This document shows, one piece after another, positions 11,354 through 22,327 of a stretch of 64,000 nt of DNA (the first letter of the stretch is position 1; the number at the start of each line of letters is the position of its first letter). The notes beneath the pieces were generated by a model. The model searched no databases and was not told where the DNA came from. It saw only the letters and a program-made list of their open reading frames with translations. Origin of the DNA: Oenanthe sinensis (Eukaryota > Streptophyta > Magnoliopsida > Apiales > Apiaceae); contig CM053804.1 of assembly GCA_028671895.1 (NCBI GenBank), positions 1,617,001-1,681,000 on the forward strand, given 5' to 3'. A program made the position numbers and the translations under genes.

Positions 11354-11876
11354 TGATATGGGCTAAAAATACCTTAGATATATAATTAATGTTGCATTAA
11401 TTAAACTTAGCTTGGTCTAAAAGGATGGCTCAATTAATGAGGACTGAAACCCAATTTATTTCGTAATTAATAAAGGTTCACTTAAAGGCCTGAAGAGTCC
11501 TACGAGGCCCCTCATCAATTGAAGGTTTTACAAATCCTATCACAAGGATAAGACCTCATATGCAGGAGTCTAACGAGGACTCTCATTCCTATAAAGTTTC
11601 AACTACCTTGTCACTAGGAGACTTGACCACCAAATCTCCCTACTCTTGTCTAATTCTTAGGCTCTCATGCGCCTATATAAAGAGCCTATATAAAGGGCCT
11701 AATCCCTCAACCTTAGAACTACATTTTTTTGGCTTGATTCTCAAACACTCTTGAGATAAGTAGGCAGCTTACGAGGACCAGTTTTAGTCACGAAATGTAA
11801 GTGCAACCATTAAAGCTCGAAAGCTCTCACCTCTTATTAATTACGAATTAACTACATCTAATTTTGATCTGTAACA
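11354..11876 (+). mobile_element. 5' LTR of Tat2
   Basis: Starts TGATATGGGCTAAAAAT and ends TTTTGATCTGTAACA. It aligns along its whole length with 20723-21236. A TATATAAAG box occurs twice near 11680-11695, because the segment CCTATATAAAGAG/GG is duplicated here but single in the 3' copy. Confidence 0.85.
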
Positions 11877-11896
11877 TTTGGCGTTATCTATGGGAA
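11877..11896 (+). other. decayed primer-binding site of Tat2
   Basis: The sequence TTTGGCGTTATCTATGGGAA directly follows the LTR. It resembles the TTTGGCGCCG...GGGA sites of Tat/Athila elements, with several changes. Confidence 0.6.
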
Positions 11897-12309
11897 GAAA
11901 ACAACAACCATGGCAAGAACATGAAATAAAGCAAGCAGCCTCGAAGGAGAAATCCCAAACTCCACTATGGACACCGGAAACGTTCCTCCTATCATCTCGC
12001 ATGTACAAGGAACTGTTATTCAAACCACTATTGAGGACCCGTGTACAAACTTCCGATGAGCAGGACCCTTGAGCATCATTGTTCATCCTTCAAATCCGGA
12101 GGTCTCAATCCAAGCTTCAATTCCCCTACTTCAGGTAATTCTACCCCTCGGTACTACTTTTTCTAATCCTCCCTCATTGCAGGTCTCAACAGCGGTGATG
12201 CCCAATCCACGTTATGGGCTTTCACAAAATTATGAGCCCCATATGAGCAAGGACTGTGACCCAATACGGATCACGCTATAGAAATCGATATTTCTTGGGC
12301 CCCTAATCC

Positions 12310-13240
12310 ACCGATGATGAATCATCGGATGGGGACGTTAACCCTAGGAGGAAGCAACTTAGCAATGATCCCCTTGGAAGTAAAAGTACCCAATTGCGAG
12401 GGCCTCAAAGTACTAATTCCACATCCCTTCAAGAGAGAATTCGAGCTCATGAAGTCGAAGCTCAACGACTGAGGAAAGACATTGATAGACAGGTATGGTG
12501 AAGTCATTCTAGGGCTGATCTCTATGACATGTTACCACTTGAAGATTCTGATGATCCAGTACCTCCCTTCACGGAGGAGATTATGAATGAAAAAATCTCA
12601 AGAAAGTGGAAGATGCCCACAATCAAGGCCTATGATGGGACAGGAGACCCCTCAAACCAATGTTCTACTGTTACAGCCGGTGAATGCCGCTGCCAAGTTT
12701 AGGGCGTTCCCCCAAACTCTAAGTGGTATGGCTCAGAGATTGTTCAGCCGTCTACCCCCTAACTCTGTTGGGTCATTTGAAGATCTGAGCAGGGCCTTCA
12801 TTGGTCAATTCATCAGTAGAAAAACTCATAAAAAGAGCTCGACTTCATTAATGAATATGCATTAGGGAAAGAATGAGTCCCTAAGGGATTATATGAACAG
12901 ATTCACCAAAGAAGCCTTGAAGGTCCCTGCTTTAGGCCAGAAGATAGCTATGATAGCCCTACAGCAAGGGACCTCAGATGAGAACTTCAGAAGGTCTTTA
13001 GCCAAATGGGCTCCAGAAAGTATGAATGAGCTCTAGGAGAGAGCAAGAAAGTATTTTAAATCTAAAGAGAGTATGAGGAAAGCCCAAAGGTTTCAAGCCT
13101 CTAACACATACTCTAAGAAACGAGCAAGTGACACCGAGTATAAGGTCGATACCAAATATGCAAAGAGTGACAATGCTAATGACTCCAAGAAGAAGGGTGG
13201 ATCAAGGTTCACTAAGTATTCAAGGCTAAATACAGTCTGA
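12310..13240 (+). pseudogene. Tat2 gag
   Basis: Pieces in more than one frame read as Ty3/gypsy gag. 12540-12650 gives PPFTEEIMNEKI and KMPTIKAYDGTGDPS. 12587-12865 continues with AKFRAFPQTLSGMAQRLFSR, FEDLSRAFIGQFIS and SLMNMH. 12866-13240 reads GKNESLRDYMNRFTKEAL and a basic tail. This order (capsid domain, then a Lys-rich nucleocapsid-like tail) is that of Tat gag. Breaks include a frameshift near 12655, TAG at 12863-12865 and TAG at 13034-13036, both where Gln is expected. Gag would form the particle shell. Confidence 0.8.
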
Positions 13241-13329
13241 AGTCAAATATTGATAGATATTGAGAAGCACAAAGACCTTCGATGGCCGAAGCCACTAAGG
13301 ACTGATCCTAAGAAAATAAATAAGAATGC

Positions 13330-13740
13330 TTAGTATCGGTTTCACAGAGATGTGGGACATGAAACTGATGATTGTCGTTAGTTAACGGATGAGATTGAAT
13401 TTTTTTATCAAAAGAGAAAAGTTGAAAAATACACTGAGGATGGTGATAGCAATAACATAAGTTACAATGACAAGGGAAGGGATTCTGACCCCAAAGAAAT
13501 GATTAACCAGCCCCGTGGGCCTGTGATCCACATAACTTTAGGGGACCAACTGCTGCGGGTAACTCTCAAAATTCTAAAAGGCTTATGCCCGAGAGGTAAT
13601 GAGCATCGTTGGAGAAGCTCCTAAGAGAGCAAGGACTGAGGTCTCTTTAGCCTTTGATGATTTTGACTTGGAAGGGGTGAAGTTCCCTATGATAACCCCC
13701 TAGTGATTACCCCTATCATTGGGAATTCACTTATATAAAA
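13330..13740 (+). pseudogene. Tat2 gag-protease junction, decayed
   Basis: A short segment near 13335-13400 reads FHRDVGHETDDCR followed by a stop and LTDEIEF. This is the modified nucleic-acid-binding motif found before the protease in Tat polyproteins. The sequence then loses frame several times, with weak traces such as the PRGPVIHI-type segment near 13510. Confidence 0.55.
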
Positions 13741-14064
13741 AGAGTCTTGGCAGACAATGGGTCGTCAGTGGACATCTTGTTTTATGATGCTTTTACAAAG
13801 ATGGGTTACAATGACTCATAGCTGACTCCATTCAACATGCCCATCTATGGTTTCAATGGAGTGGAATCCCAAATTGAAGGAATAATACAGCTACCTATGA
13901 CTATTAGTGATGACCCTCGACAATCAACACATATGCTAAATTTTCTAGTTATTAAGGCAAATACCACCTACAACGCAATCCTTGGAAGGACTGGCCTACA
14001 TGCCTTCAAGGCTATAGCTTCTACATATCATCTGAAGCTAAGTTCCCTACTGGGAATGGGGTAG
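13741..14064 (+). pseudogene. Tat2 aspartic protease
   Basis: The frame reads VLADNGSSVDILFYDAFTKM (active-site D-N-G-S at about 13750) and, after a TAG near 13819, continues in the same frame as 13837-14064 with PIYGFNGVESQIEG, ISDDPRQSTHMLNFLVI and YNAILGRTGLHAF. These are the active-site loop, flap and ILGR segments of retropepsins of the Tat group. The protease would cut the polyprotein. It ends in TAG at 14062-14064. Confidence 0.8.
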
Positions 14065-14269
14065 GAAAAAAGAGAGGAGATCAAAGAATGGCCAAAAACT
14101 GTTATGTGGCTGCTCTAAAACCAGATGGCACCAGGGGATAGGTTCTGCCCATTGAAGACATGGATGTCTGAGACCAGGAGGAAAGAAGGGAGAAACCTGC
14201 AGAAGACCTAGAGCCCATCCCCTAGATCCTCAAGATCCTAAGAAAGTGACATATGTTGGGGCTTCACTC

Positions 14270-15040
14270 CCCAAAGACCTGAAACAACTACTAGTTCAGT
14301 TCTTGCAAGACAACAATGATGTATTCACTTGGACAACCGCAGACATGCCAGGGATAAACCCCAAACTTATTACACATCAGCTAAATGTAGATCCTAAACG
14401 GGCATTTGTCAAATAAAAGAAGAGAAATTTTGCTCCTAAAAGGCAATAAGCCATTAAACAAGAGGTAGAGAAGTTATTGGAAGCAAGATTTATTGAAGAG
14501 AATCAATTCCCAGAGTGGCTAGAAAACCCTGTAATGGTCAAGAAGGCCAATGGAAAGTGGAGGATGTGTGTGGACTTCACAGATTTGAATGATGTTTGTC
14601 CAAAGGACTCTTTCCCTTTGCCAAGGATAGACACACTGATTAATGCCACAGCTGGGCACGAGATGCTTAGTTTCATGGATGGCTTCAGTGGCTATAACCA
14701 AATCAGAATGCACCCTAATGACATCCCTAAGGTATCATTCATAATTGACTTTGGTGTTTTCTGTTATCTCGTTATGGCTTTTGAACTAAAGAATGCAGGA
14801 GAAAAGAGAGGCATCGAGGCCAATCCTGATAAGATTCAAGCTATCTTGGACATGGAGCCCCCTAAAAATATTAAGGATGTCCAAAAGCTCACCGGAAGGG
14901 TAACAACCCTAGGACGTTTCATATCCAAGTCTGGAAAGAAATGTTTACCATTCTTCAAGGCCCTGAAGAAGGTAAGAGATTTTGTGTGGAACGAAGAGAG
15001 TCAAGCGGTATTTGAGGAATTGAAGAAGTATATGGCATAG
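14270..15040 (+). pseudogene. Tat2 reverse transcriptase with catalytic-core deletion
   Basis: The RT N-terminus is readable from about 14270 (DLKQLLVQFLQDNNDVFTW), with two stops at 14414-14416 and 14447-14449. The open block 14477-15040 reads the fingers (NPVMVKKANGKWRMCVDFTD), motif A (FMDGFSGYNQI) and YLVMAFELKNAG. At about 14800 it jumps straight to GIEANPDKIQAIL, which belongs after the thumb. The segment that should carry the Y-V-D-D motif and roughly 80 to 90 residues is missing, with the frame kept. The enzyme cannot be active. The block ends at TAG 15038-15040. Confidence 0.9.
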
Positions 15041-15300
15041 CCACCATTACTCACCAAACCTATCCCTGGAGAGGTGTTATTTCTATTCTTGGTTGTTTCT
15101 AGCTCAGCTTTGAGTGTTGTTCTTGTGAGAAAGGAAGCCAAGGTTCAGAAATCCTTCTACTATGTTAACAAAATTCTGCATGGTGTAGAGTTGAATTATT
15201 CAAAAATTGAAAAGTTTGCCTTAACATTGATAATGGATTCAATAATGGATAATCCATCTACTTTCAGGTACACATAATTAAAGTCTTGACAGACCAATCC
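15041..15300 (+). pseudogene. Tat2 RNase H, first domain, truncated
   Basis: In the same frame as the RT, after the stop at 15038, the protein continues PPLLTKPIPGE, SSALSVVLVRKE, KSFYYVNKILHGVELNYSKI and EKFALTLIM. This is the N-terminal half of the gypsy RNase H domain. The first acidic residue region is altered (VVSSSALS) and the frame is lost near 15275. Confidence 0.75.
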
Positions 15301-15499
15301 ATATGAAACATACTGTAAAGCCCCAAGGTCAGTGGAAGACTAATTAAATGGGCAATTGAACTTGGAGAATTTGAGATCCGCTACAAGCCTAGAACGACCA
15401 TCAAGGCCCAAACTCTAGTTGACTTCATGGTTGAATGTACCATTCCCAACCAAGAAGTCGGGGGGCAGAAAGAGAAGGAAGAAAATGAAGAAGATACCA

Positions 15500-15771
15500 A
15501 GGAGTAGTGGGTGCTCTTTTTTGACGGAGATTCAAAAACAAAAATAAGTGGAGTTAATTTAGTTATGCAAAGCCCTGTGGGCTTCATTGTGGAATATGCA
15601 ATCTCCCAAGTAAATGGAGAGTTTGAGGCCTGTGAAGAAACAATGATGATGTATCTGAGAATTGTTAAGGCTCAAATAACTCAATTTGAGGAATGTCACT
15701 TTGAATATATCCCGAGAGAGGATAATGTGAAGGCTGATGCCCTGTCTAAATTTATATCATTAAAAATTTAG
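15500..15771 (+). pseudogene. Tat2 additional RNase H-like domain
   Basis: The frame reads WVLFFDGDSKTKISGVNLVM, SPVGFIVEYAIS, NGEFEACEE and, after a shortened middle, HFEYIPREDNVKADALSKF. The opening FDGDS and the closing IPREDNVKADALS match the second, acquired RNase H domain that follows RT-RNase H in Tat elements. The middle part, expected to hold the second catalytic Asp, is shortened. Confidence 0.8.
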
Positions 15772-15801
15772 AATCATTCTGGCAGATTTTATTTTCAGGT
15801 C

Positions 15802-16940
15802 TTGAGGACCCCAAGCATTAATGCTAAGATGATAGCCCCGATCGGGCTTGGGACGTATTGGATGGATCTCATCAAGCTTTACTTGAAGACGGGAAAGACA
15901 CCTACTAATCCAATGGATGAGCGAAAACTATCAGTGAGAGCCCTGAAGTATGCTCTTATTGAAGAGATACTTTACAAGAAGTCGCACGTGATACCGTACT
16001 TGAAGTGCCTGAGACCCAATGAGGTTGAAGCTGCCTTAAGAGAAGTTCATGAGGGTGTATGGGGTCAGCACCTAGGAAGCAGGGCTCTTGCTCATAAGAT
16101 TGTAAGATTGAGATTCTATTGGCCTGAAATGCTTAAAGATGCAAAAGCCTATGTTAAAAAGTGTGATCATTTCCAAAGGTCTTCACCCATTGTTAGGCAT
16201 CCCCCTGAGATGTTGACATCTATTAATTCACCAATCCCTTTTGTTATGTGGGGAATGGATATTCTAGGCCTGTTCCCTATGGCCAGTGCACAAAGGAAGT
16301 TCCTCATTGTTGCAATTGAGTACTTCACTAAGTGGATATAAGCCAGGCCTTTGGCCAAAATTAATACAAAGAATGTGACACAATTCTTTTGGGAGAATTT
16401 CATATGTTGGTATTGGTTACCAAAGATCCTAGTGACGGATAACAGGATTCTGTTCAACAAAGACTTTACTAAGTATTGTGAAAAATATGACATTGAGTTG
16501 CGTTTTACTTCGGTAGTTCATCCTCAGTCAAATGGACAAGCAGAGGTTGCCAACAGAATTATCATAGATGGACTCAAAATGGGAGTTGAGCGCTCTCAAG
16601 GGACATGGGTTGATGAATTACTCTCAATCTTGTGGGCATATAGAACTAATTATAAAACCTCAATGGGTACGACACCATTTCAACTAGCCTACGGGGTAGA
16701 AGCCGTGGTGCCTGTTGAGATCACTCATGCCTCACCAAGGATGCAGGAATTGGAACCTGAAACGAATGAGAAAGGTATGAAACTTGTCCTGGATTTAATT
16801 GATGAAGTGCGCGATAAAGCTAATGCTTGAATTGTTTAAAGCCAGAAGAAAGCTTCATTTTACTATAACCTTAGAGTTAAATAAAAGTTCTTCCGTGAAG
16901 AAGACTTAATCCTATGAAAGATTGAAGCCTTTGAAACTGG
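15802..16940 (+). pseudogene. Tat2 integrase
   Basis: The zinc-binding region is at about 16040-16180 (VHEG, HLGSRALAHK, KKCDHFQRSS). The last Cys of the expected C-X2-C is Phe. The catalytic core has Asp at 16258-16260 (GMDILGLF), Asp at 16438-16440 (VTDNRILF) and Glu at 16543-16545 (NGQAEVANR). There are 34 residues between the last two, one fewer than usual, with a residue lost around DNRILF. TAA at 16339-16341 breaks the frame. The C-terminal domain (REEDLILRK, GPKGKLA) continues after further stops to about 16940. Integrase would join the cDNA to host DNA; this copy is inactive. Confidence 0.88.
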
Positions 16941-17385
16941 TCCCAAAGGCAAACTAGCAATGAGCGTACAAACTCCAGACCATGGAAGGAATTGAAATCC
17001 CAAGAAGATGTAATGCTGCTAACTTGAGGATTTATCACGTTTGATTAAAGGCCTTGAGGCCTAAGAATTTTAAATATTTACCTATTGATTTGTAAGCCTT
17101 AAAAGCTAGAGATGTTTAAGTTCGAGAACTTGGTTCTTCCTATTATATAAAAGGATTATTTTCTCGTTATCTTCATTTTGATGACATTATTAAGTTTTGA
17201 TAAAACTTTACAAGTCATGCAGACGTTTATTATTTATGTTCGAATTAAACATGAAAAAAAAGTAAAATGAAGACAGAGAAAAAATAGTGCAAAGTGCATA
17301 AATGCAAAGGCTCGAAGGCCAAGAGTCTACAAAAAGCCTTGAAAGGCTGAGATAAATAAAAAACTACAAAGGTGAATATCCTAAA
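16941..17385. other. spacer after Tat2 integrase
   Basis: AT-rich sequence with no coding signal on either strand. The antisense gene that follows ends at 17386, so this stretch would also hold the 3' end of its transcript. Confidence 0.5.
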
Positions 17386-18010
17386 CTACTCGGCACACGC
17401 AGTATCTTTGGCCTCCTCACTCCCCGAAGATTCTCCCGAATCACTAGTTTCCTCCTCCTCCGATGAGCTAGAAGTGTAAGAACTCTCCACCACTGACTTT
17501 TGAGGAGTTACTTCAAGAGTAACCTTCGTAGGCTCGACTCGGCGAAGAGAAGGGGAAGGAGCACTGGACTTTCTCTTTCTGATATCGGGGTTATTCTCTT
17601 CATTGGTATCCCCCTCTTGTGCATCAATCAAGCGACGTAGAGCGTCGGCTAACTGAGGACTTTTGAAGTCCACCTTCGGGTCAAACAACCCTGGGTGCTT
17701 TGCTAGCACCGCCTTCAGAGCTTCATTCCACACAATGGTATGGTGGGTAGGAATAGATCATGTCAGCATATTCCTTAATTAAATCCTGGTATTCCTCTGA
17801 GCCTAGGTAGGTGTCAATAATAGCATTCTTGTTAGTCCGGAGTTCAACCACCTCCACCAGAGCCTGCCTCAGGACCTCGTCCTATTCGGCCAACTTTTTT
17901 TCTAGGCCATTTAGCTTGGCCTCAGCAACAACCAAGTCTTTCTTTTATTTCCCGACCTGTGTCTTCCACGCATAAGCTTGATGAAGGGAGGCCTGGAAAT
18001 AAGAGTTAGC

Positions 18011-18117
18011 CTAGAAAGCCAAAAAACCAGGGTAAGTCTAAAACTAGTGTTTAATCGTAATTAAAGAAAAAGTGCTAAGTACGAAAAGACCATAAGTAGT
18101 GTGATGATGAAACTTAC
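18011..18117 (-). other. intron 2 of the antisense gene
   Basis: The donor is TCA/GTAAGTTTC, a perfect GTAAGT. Two acceptors are possible, CTTTCTAG at 18012-18011 or TATTTCCAG at 17994-17993. They are 18 bases apart and in the same frame, so both give a readable product (ANSYFQ added or not). Confidence 0.65.
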
Positions 18118-18446
18118 TGAACCTAAGGCCTTGGTGCTCTCTTAATCGCGCCACACCATGATCTCCTTATAATCGCATGAAGTGATCTAATGGAGAGACC
18201 AATCCTTGGCATGGTCGGTAGACCCCATCACTGTATCAGTTTTTCTAAAGCCCCAGCTGGGCTTATAAGCCAGGGATTTTAGCACCTTGACGGCCTTGCT
18301 GCCTTCACCAATAGTTACCCCAGTATAGGGCTGAAAGAACACAGGCAATTCCTTCGCCTATTGAGGATTGTGCTTTAACTTAAGCCGTTTCATGCGGTCA
18401 GTTTCTTCTACGGGTGGAATGGTCCACTCGTTGATCTGCAAAGCAA

Positions 18447-18532
18447 CTGAAAAAGAAACACGAAAATATTAGCAAACAACCAATAGAAAAGGCAAGAACA
18501 AAGGTTAGGTTAAATAAAATACCTTTGTTAGA
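18447..18532 (-). other. intron 1 of the antisense gene
   Basis: The donor AAAG/GTATTT and acceptor TTTTTCAG/TTGC bound an 86-base T-rich segment. Its length is not a multiple of three, and only its removal keeps the following 110 or so codons in a protein-like frame. Confidence 0.75.
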
Positions 18533-19484
18533 AGCCCTCGAAAGGCCAACGACCTTTAGCCGATACTCATTAAGGAGAACCCAAGAAGCTTCCTTGGTCT
18601 CACGCTTAGTGAGCTCGACATAGGCAGCTTCTTCTACCTCCGTGAGCGTTATGGTTTCAACACTCCCATCGACCACCTTTGTAAAGGTGGACATAAAAAG
18701 GGTACCACAGTTGCCCCATTCCCACTTAATTTGGACGAAGTTATATTTCCAATTGGGGTTGTTGTCAAGAATGGAAGAGTTATCAAAGATATGGGGCATG
18801 TTGGGCCTGTGACCTATGTGAACCCATTCCAATGACAAGCTAGAAGAATTATTCAATTAAAAAAATTTCCTAAACAAAGGGACGGTCAATTTTATTTTCT
18901 TTTCAATGCAAAGGACCATGAAACAGTGAATAATCCTCCACCAATTAGGGACTATTTGGCATGGGTGGATTTGCACATCTACCAACCAAGTGGGAATAAA
19001 ATCGTGCAAGGAAAACCTAAGCCCGGCTAAAAGGGCATTTATATAAGTAAAAAGATGGTCAGGTTTCCAATGACATGTTCTGTCACTAGGCCCAACTAAG
19101 GAAATGGCATAACGAGGAAGAAAATTAAACAACCTATCATACTCTTCTATCATATCAGCATTGAAAAATTTGTTACTATGGCCATAAGAAACAATGTGAG
19201 ATTGACTAGGGTGTTCATCCCCCTGTTGGTTAATCATATCGATTAAAGACATGTAAGTGAAGTAGATGGCAATACGACGAAGGGGTTTACCTCTTTTAGC
19301 CAACCCTGCATTCATGGCTGCTAGTCATGAAGCCCTCTTGTCGGCCATTGCTACCCTCGAATCCTTTAAATTTCTAGATAAGTTTGAGAGCTGGATTTTT
19401 GAAAAGCTAAAGAGGTCGAAGTACTAGAAGAAATTTGAGAGTGGAGAAATGAGAAGTGTGAAAAATGAACAACCTCATACCACC

Positions 19485-19492
19485 TAAATATA
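19485..19492 (-). promoter_or_regulatory. possible TATA box of the antisense gene
   Basis: TATATTTA on the minus strand lies about 140 bases upstream of the ATG at 19348, followed by a pyrimidine-rich leader. This is a sequence match only. Confidence 0.35.
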
Positions 19493-19935
19493 ACAGTTAA
19501 GCCGGTCACATGAACGTTCAATTACACCCGTGAACGGGCATTTTCAGGTTACATGACAGTTGTGAAGCAAGGCAGCCGGTGAATGGGCTCGATTGTGAAA
19601 GCCCATGACTGAAGGCCCAAGGATTGCAGTTGATAAAATAAAATAAATAGAAATAGAAATAGTATTCCAGAACCCCGTAGAATAATCTAGAAGGTGGATC
19701 AAGGAATTGGGTCAGACCCAATAAGCCTAGAAGGCCCATAATTCAATTCTAAAAGGGCAATGATTTAAAAGCCTAGAAGTTGTACAATTTAGTTTAAAGT
19801 CCATGAAGGCCCATTATCGAAGGCCCAAAAGTGTTAAAAGAAAAGCATAAATTATAACCAAAGAATATGTTGGGCTTAAATGAATTCCAAGCCCACAGAG
19901 CTCAATACACTATAATTCCTTGGGGAACCAAAACT

Positions 19936-20340
19936 TCGACCTAGGTGAGGAATTTGGGGTTAAATCGACCTCAATCCAGGTTGAAAAACTTCAAGGACAT
20001 GGGGCCCAATTATAATCGACCTGGGTGACGAATTTGGATTTAAATCGACCTCAATCCAGTTTGAAAATACATCAAGCCATTGAGGCCCAATTATAATCGA
20101 CTTGGATGAGGAATTTAAGGATAATTCGACCTCAATCCAGGTCGAATAACATCAAGGCCATGAGGCCCACTGATGATTGACCTGGGTGATGAATTTGGGG
20201 TTAAATCGACCTCAATCCAGGTCAAAAACACATCAAGGCCATGAGGCTCAATGATAATCGACCTGGGTGAGGAATTTGGGATTAAATCGACCTAAATCCA
20301 GGTCGAAAACACATCAAGGCCGGAAACCCAACACAAATTC
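19936..20340. repeat. about 80-bp tandem repeat, five copies
   Basis: Units start at 19936, 20016, 20097, 20177 and 20258 (spacing 80-81), with a diverged sixth trace near 20381. Each contains TCGACCTGGGTGAGGAATTT and the inverted repeat TCGACCTCAATCCAGGTCGA with seven-base arms. The array lies between the antisense gene and the polypurine tract, the usual place for such repeats in Tat elements. Confidence 0.92.
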
Positions 20341-20707
20341 AAACTCAAAGGGAAATGAGCCCTATCGACCTCAATTCCATCGACCTTGGTGAGGAATTAA
20401 GGTCTAGTTCGACCACATTCCAGGTCAATGGAAACTCCAGTCTCGAGGATTGTCGATTTCGATCCACATTTCGAATTGACCAGTAAAAAATCTTCTCATT
20501 CTTAAAGAAAAAATGGTATAAAAATCCTGGGGGACTTTAAGTTTGTGAAAAACAATTCTTACTAAAGGATTAGTTATAAAAGACTCGAGCCCAAAATTAA
20601 AAGTGAAATTTATAAAATTTCAGTAAGTTAGACAAATGAGTCCAATGCCCGGTAGGCACGAAAAACCCTTGATAAAACTTTTACGAAAACTCATGAAGTT
20701 TTCCCAA

Positions 20708-20722
20708 AAGTTGGGGGGCAAA
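20708..20722 (+). other. polypurine tract of Tat2
   Basis: AAGTTGGGGGGCAAA directly precedes the 3' LTR. Confidence 0.85.
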
Positions 20723-21236
20723 TGATATGGTCTAAAAATTACCCTAGATATATAATTAATGTTGCATTTGCTTAGTCCCAAGGGATGACCCAATTAATGA
20801 GACCCGAAACCTAATTTATTTTATAATTAATAAAAGCTCACTTAAAGGTCTGAAGAGAGTCTTACGAGGCCCCTCATCTATGAAAGGTTCTAGAAATCCT
20901 ATGACAAAGATAAGACCTCATATGCAGGAGTCTAACGAGGACTCTCATTCCTATAAGGTTTCAACAACCTTGTCACTAGAAGACTTGACCACCAAGTCTC
21001 CTAACTCTTGTCTAATTCCTAGACTCTCATGCCGGCATATAAAGGGTCTAACCCCTCAACTTTAGAACTACGTTTTTTTTGGTTTGATTCTCAAACACTC
21101 TTGAGATACGTAGGCAGCTTACGAGGACATGTTTTAGTCATGAAACGTAATTATAGCCATTAAATCTCGAAAGCTCTCTCCCCTTATTAATTGCGAATTA
21201 AGTGCATCTAATTTTGATCCGTAATAGGAACACTAC
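20723..21236 (+). mobile_element. 3' LTR of Tat2
   Basis: Starts TGATATGGTCTAAAAATTA and ends TTTTGATCCGTAATA, where the 5' copy has GTAACA. It is 514 bp against 523 bp for the 5' LTR, with many substitutions and small indels, including loss of one CTATATAAAG copy. Confidence 0.85.
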
Positions 21237-21343
21237 TAAATTAATAAGAAAAAATGTAGAAAACTCTCACCAGCTCTATGGTGGAGAATGGTTATTTTCA
21301 CCGGGTCAAATTGTCATTGTAGGATATCATGTAACAAGACTTA
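21237..21343 (+). other. short host segment, part of a split open frame
   Basis: Between Tat2 and the next element. The frame from about 21244 is open to the insertion point (LYGGEWLFSPGQIVIVGYHV). Once the 7.1 kb insertion and one TSD copy are removed it continues at 28441 (TSTCVFNSPPEQELVCRF) to a TAA at 28509-28511. About 60 codons are open. I do not recognise the protein. Confidence 0.35.
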
Positions 21344-22327
21344 TGATAGGTCCATAATTAATACATTTTTAATACCTATTTTATGTTTATTTTCATAATT
21401 TTATTAGTTAATTAATTATTTTTATTTTGTTTTGTAGGAAATTAATTAAAATCAGAATTGTAACAGAAAAAAGAGAATACAAGGAAGGAGGTGGAGATTA
21501 CTTGGAGGCAAAGAAAAAGGAGATAAAATCGAATGCTTGTTGGAGAAGAAAAAGGAATAGAAGGAAATATTTAAAATTCAATTTGTAATCGATATAGAAG
21601 ACCTATATTATTTCCCCTATATATATGGGTCTCCTCTCTTGTATTTCAAGACCTGAACCTTGAACCTTAACTTTAACTTTAGTTTTCAATAATTAGGAGT
21701 AGGAGTAGAGTACTTTTATTTTTTTGCTCTTTCAATACAAACAAGTTTTTATCTCTCAAACACTTTTTATGTTATTTGTTATTTGCATGTCTTATATTAG
21801 TTGTTTTGTTTTCTTCTTCAATCATGTCTAGCTAATTCTCTTGCCCTAGGATGAAGATGAAGTTAGTTACTTATTGTTAGTATTTACTTGTTTCTATTGA
21901 TTGATTCTCATAACTTTTCTTGGTGCTTAATTGTTTGATTAACAAAGTGATTTTGATATATTATCGTTATCGAATTTATTTTTCATAGTCTATGCTTGCT
22001 CCATGAAGTTTTGATGGGTTATTGTTAGATAATAAGTTTCATAGTATATGTTTGTCTCGTTAATTGATATTTATTTGTTGAAGAAAGAGAATTGATTTTT
22101 AGGGCAAGTTGGATATTAATTGTGATTAATTGATGGATTCAGATTCCTAGGTTTTTCATATTTATTTGTTCTTATTTGCTTATTATGTTAAACAAATCTC
22201 ATCTCAACATTATTTGTCTAGTCTGCCTGATTTATTTGTTAGGGTTTGAAAATTTCATAGTCTCTGAGGATCGATCTGTGATTGCTACAATTAACCACTG
22301 TGCGCTTGCAGTATTTTTAACACATCA
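21344..22327 (+). mobile_element. 5' LTR of the 7.1 kb element
   Basis: Starts TGATAGGTCCATAATTAATA and ends TTTTTAACACATCA. A TATATATA box with promoter-like context lies near 21625. The length is identical to the 3' LTR. Confidence 0.95.

Larger units (their letters stand above)
17386..19348 (-). pseudogene. antisense extra gene in Tat2, PF04195-like, apparently spliced
   Basis: Minus strand, opposite to gag-pol. The first ATG of the frame is at 19348 (MADKRAS then stop); a second is at 19315. Exon 1 (to 18533) encodes an about 270-residue globular domain with LLAGLRFSLHDFIPTWLVDV and PNWWRIIHCFMVLC. This resembles the 'putative gypsy type transposon' domain (Pfam PF04195, from memory). 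Removing a GT-AG intron at 18532-18447 joins it in frame to VALQINEWTIPP and on to WGFRKTDTVMGSTDHAKDW. A second intron (18117 to 18011 or 17993) leads to an exon with coiled-coil-like AEAKLNGLEKKLAE and an acidic Ser/Glu-rich C-terminus ending at 17386. Breaks are stops near 19325, at 18859-18857, and several in exon 2, and a one-base shift near 17750. Antisense extra ORFs are known in Tat elements; the role is unknown. Confidence 0.7.
11354..21236 (+). mobile_element. Tat-lineage Ty3/gypsy retrotransposon Tat2, 9.9 kb, decayed
   Basis: The two LTRs (11354-11876 and 20723-21236) are clearly related but differ at many sites, so the element is old. The order is LTR, primer site, gag, protease, RT, RNase H, a second RNase H-like domain, integrase, an antisense extra gene, tandem repeats, polypurine tract, LTR. 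The second RNase H and the long post-pol region with extra and antisense ORFs are typical of the Tat lineage. The flanks ATGTA (left) and GGAAC (right) do not match, so no TSD is seen. Pol lacks the RT catalytic motif, so the copy is not autonomous. Confidence 0.85.

Noticed and set aside
11349..21241. A TSD for Tat2
   Set aside because: Left flank ATGTA and right flank GGAAC do not match, and the 3' LTR end has also changed.
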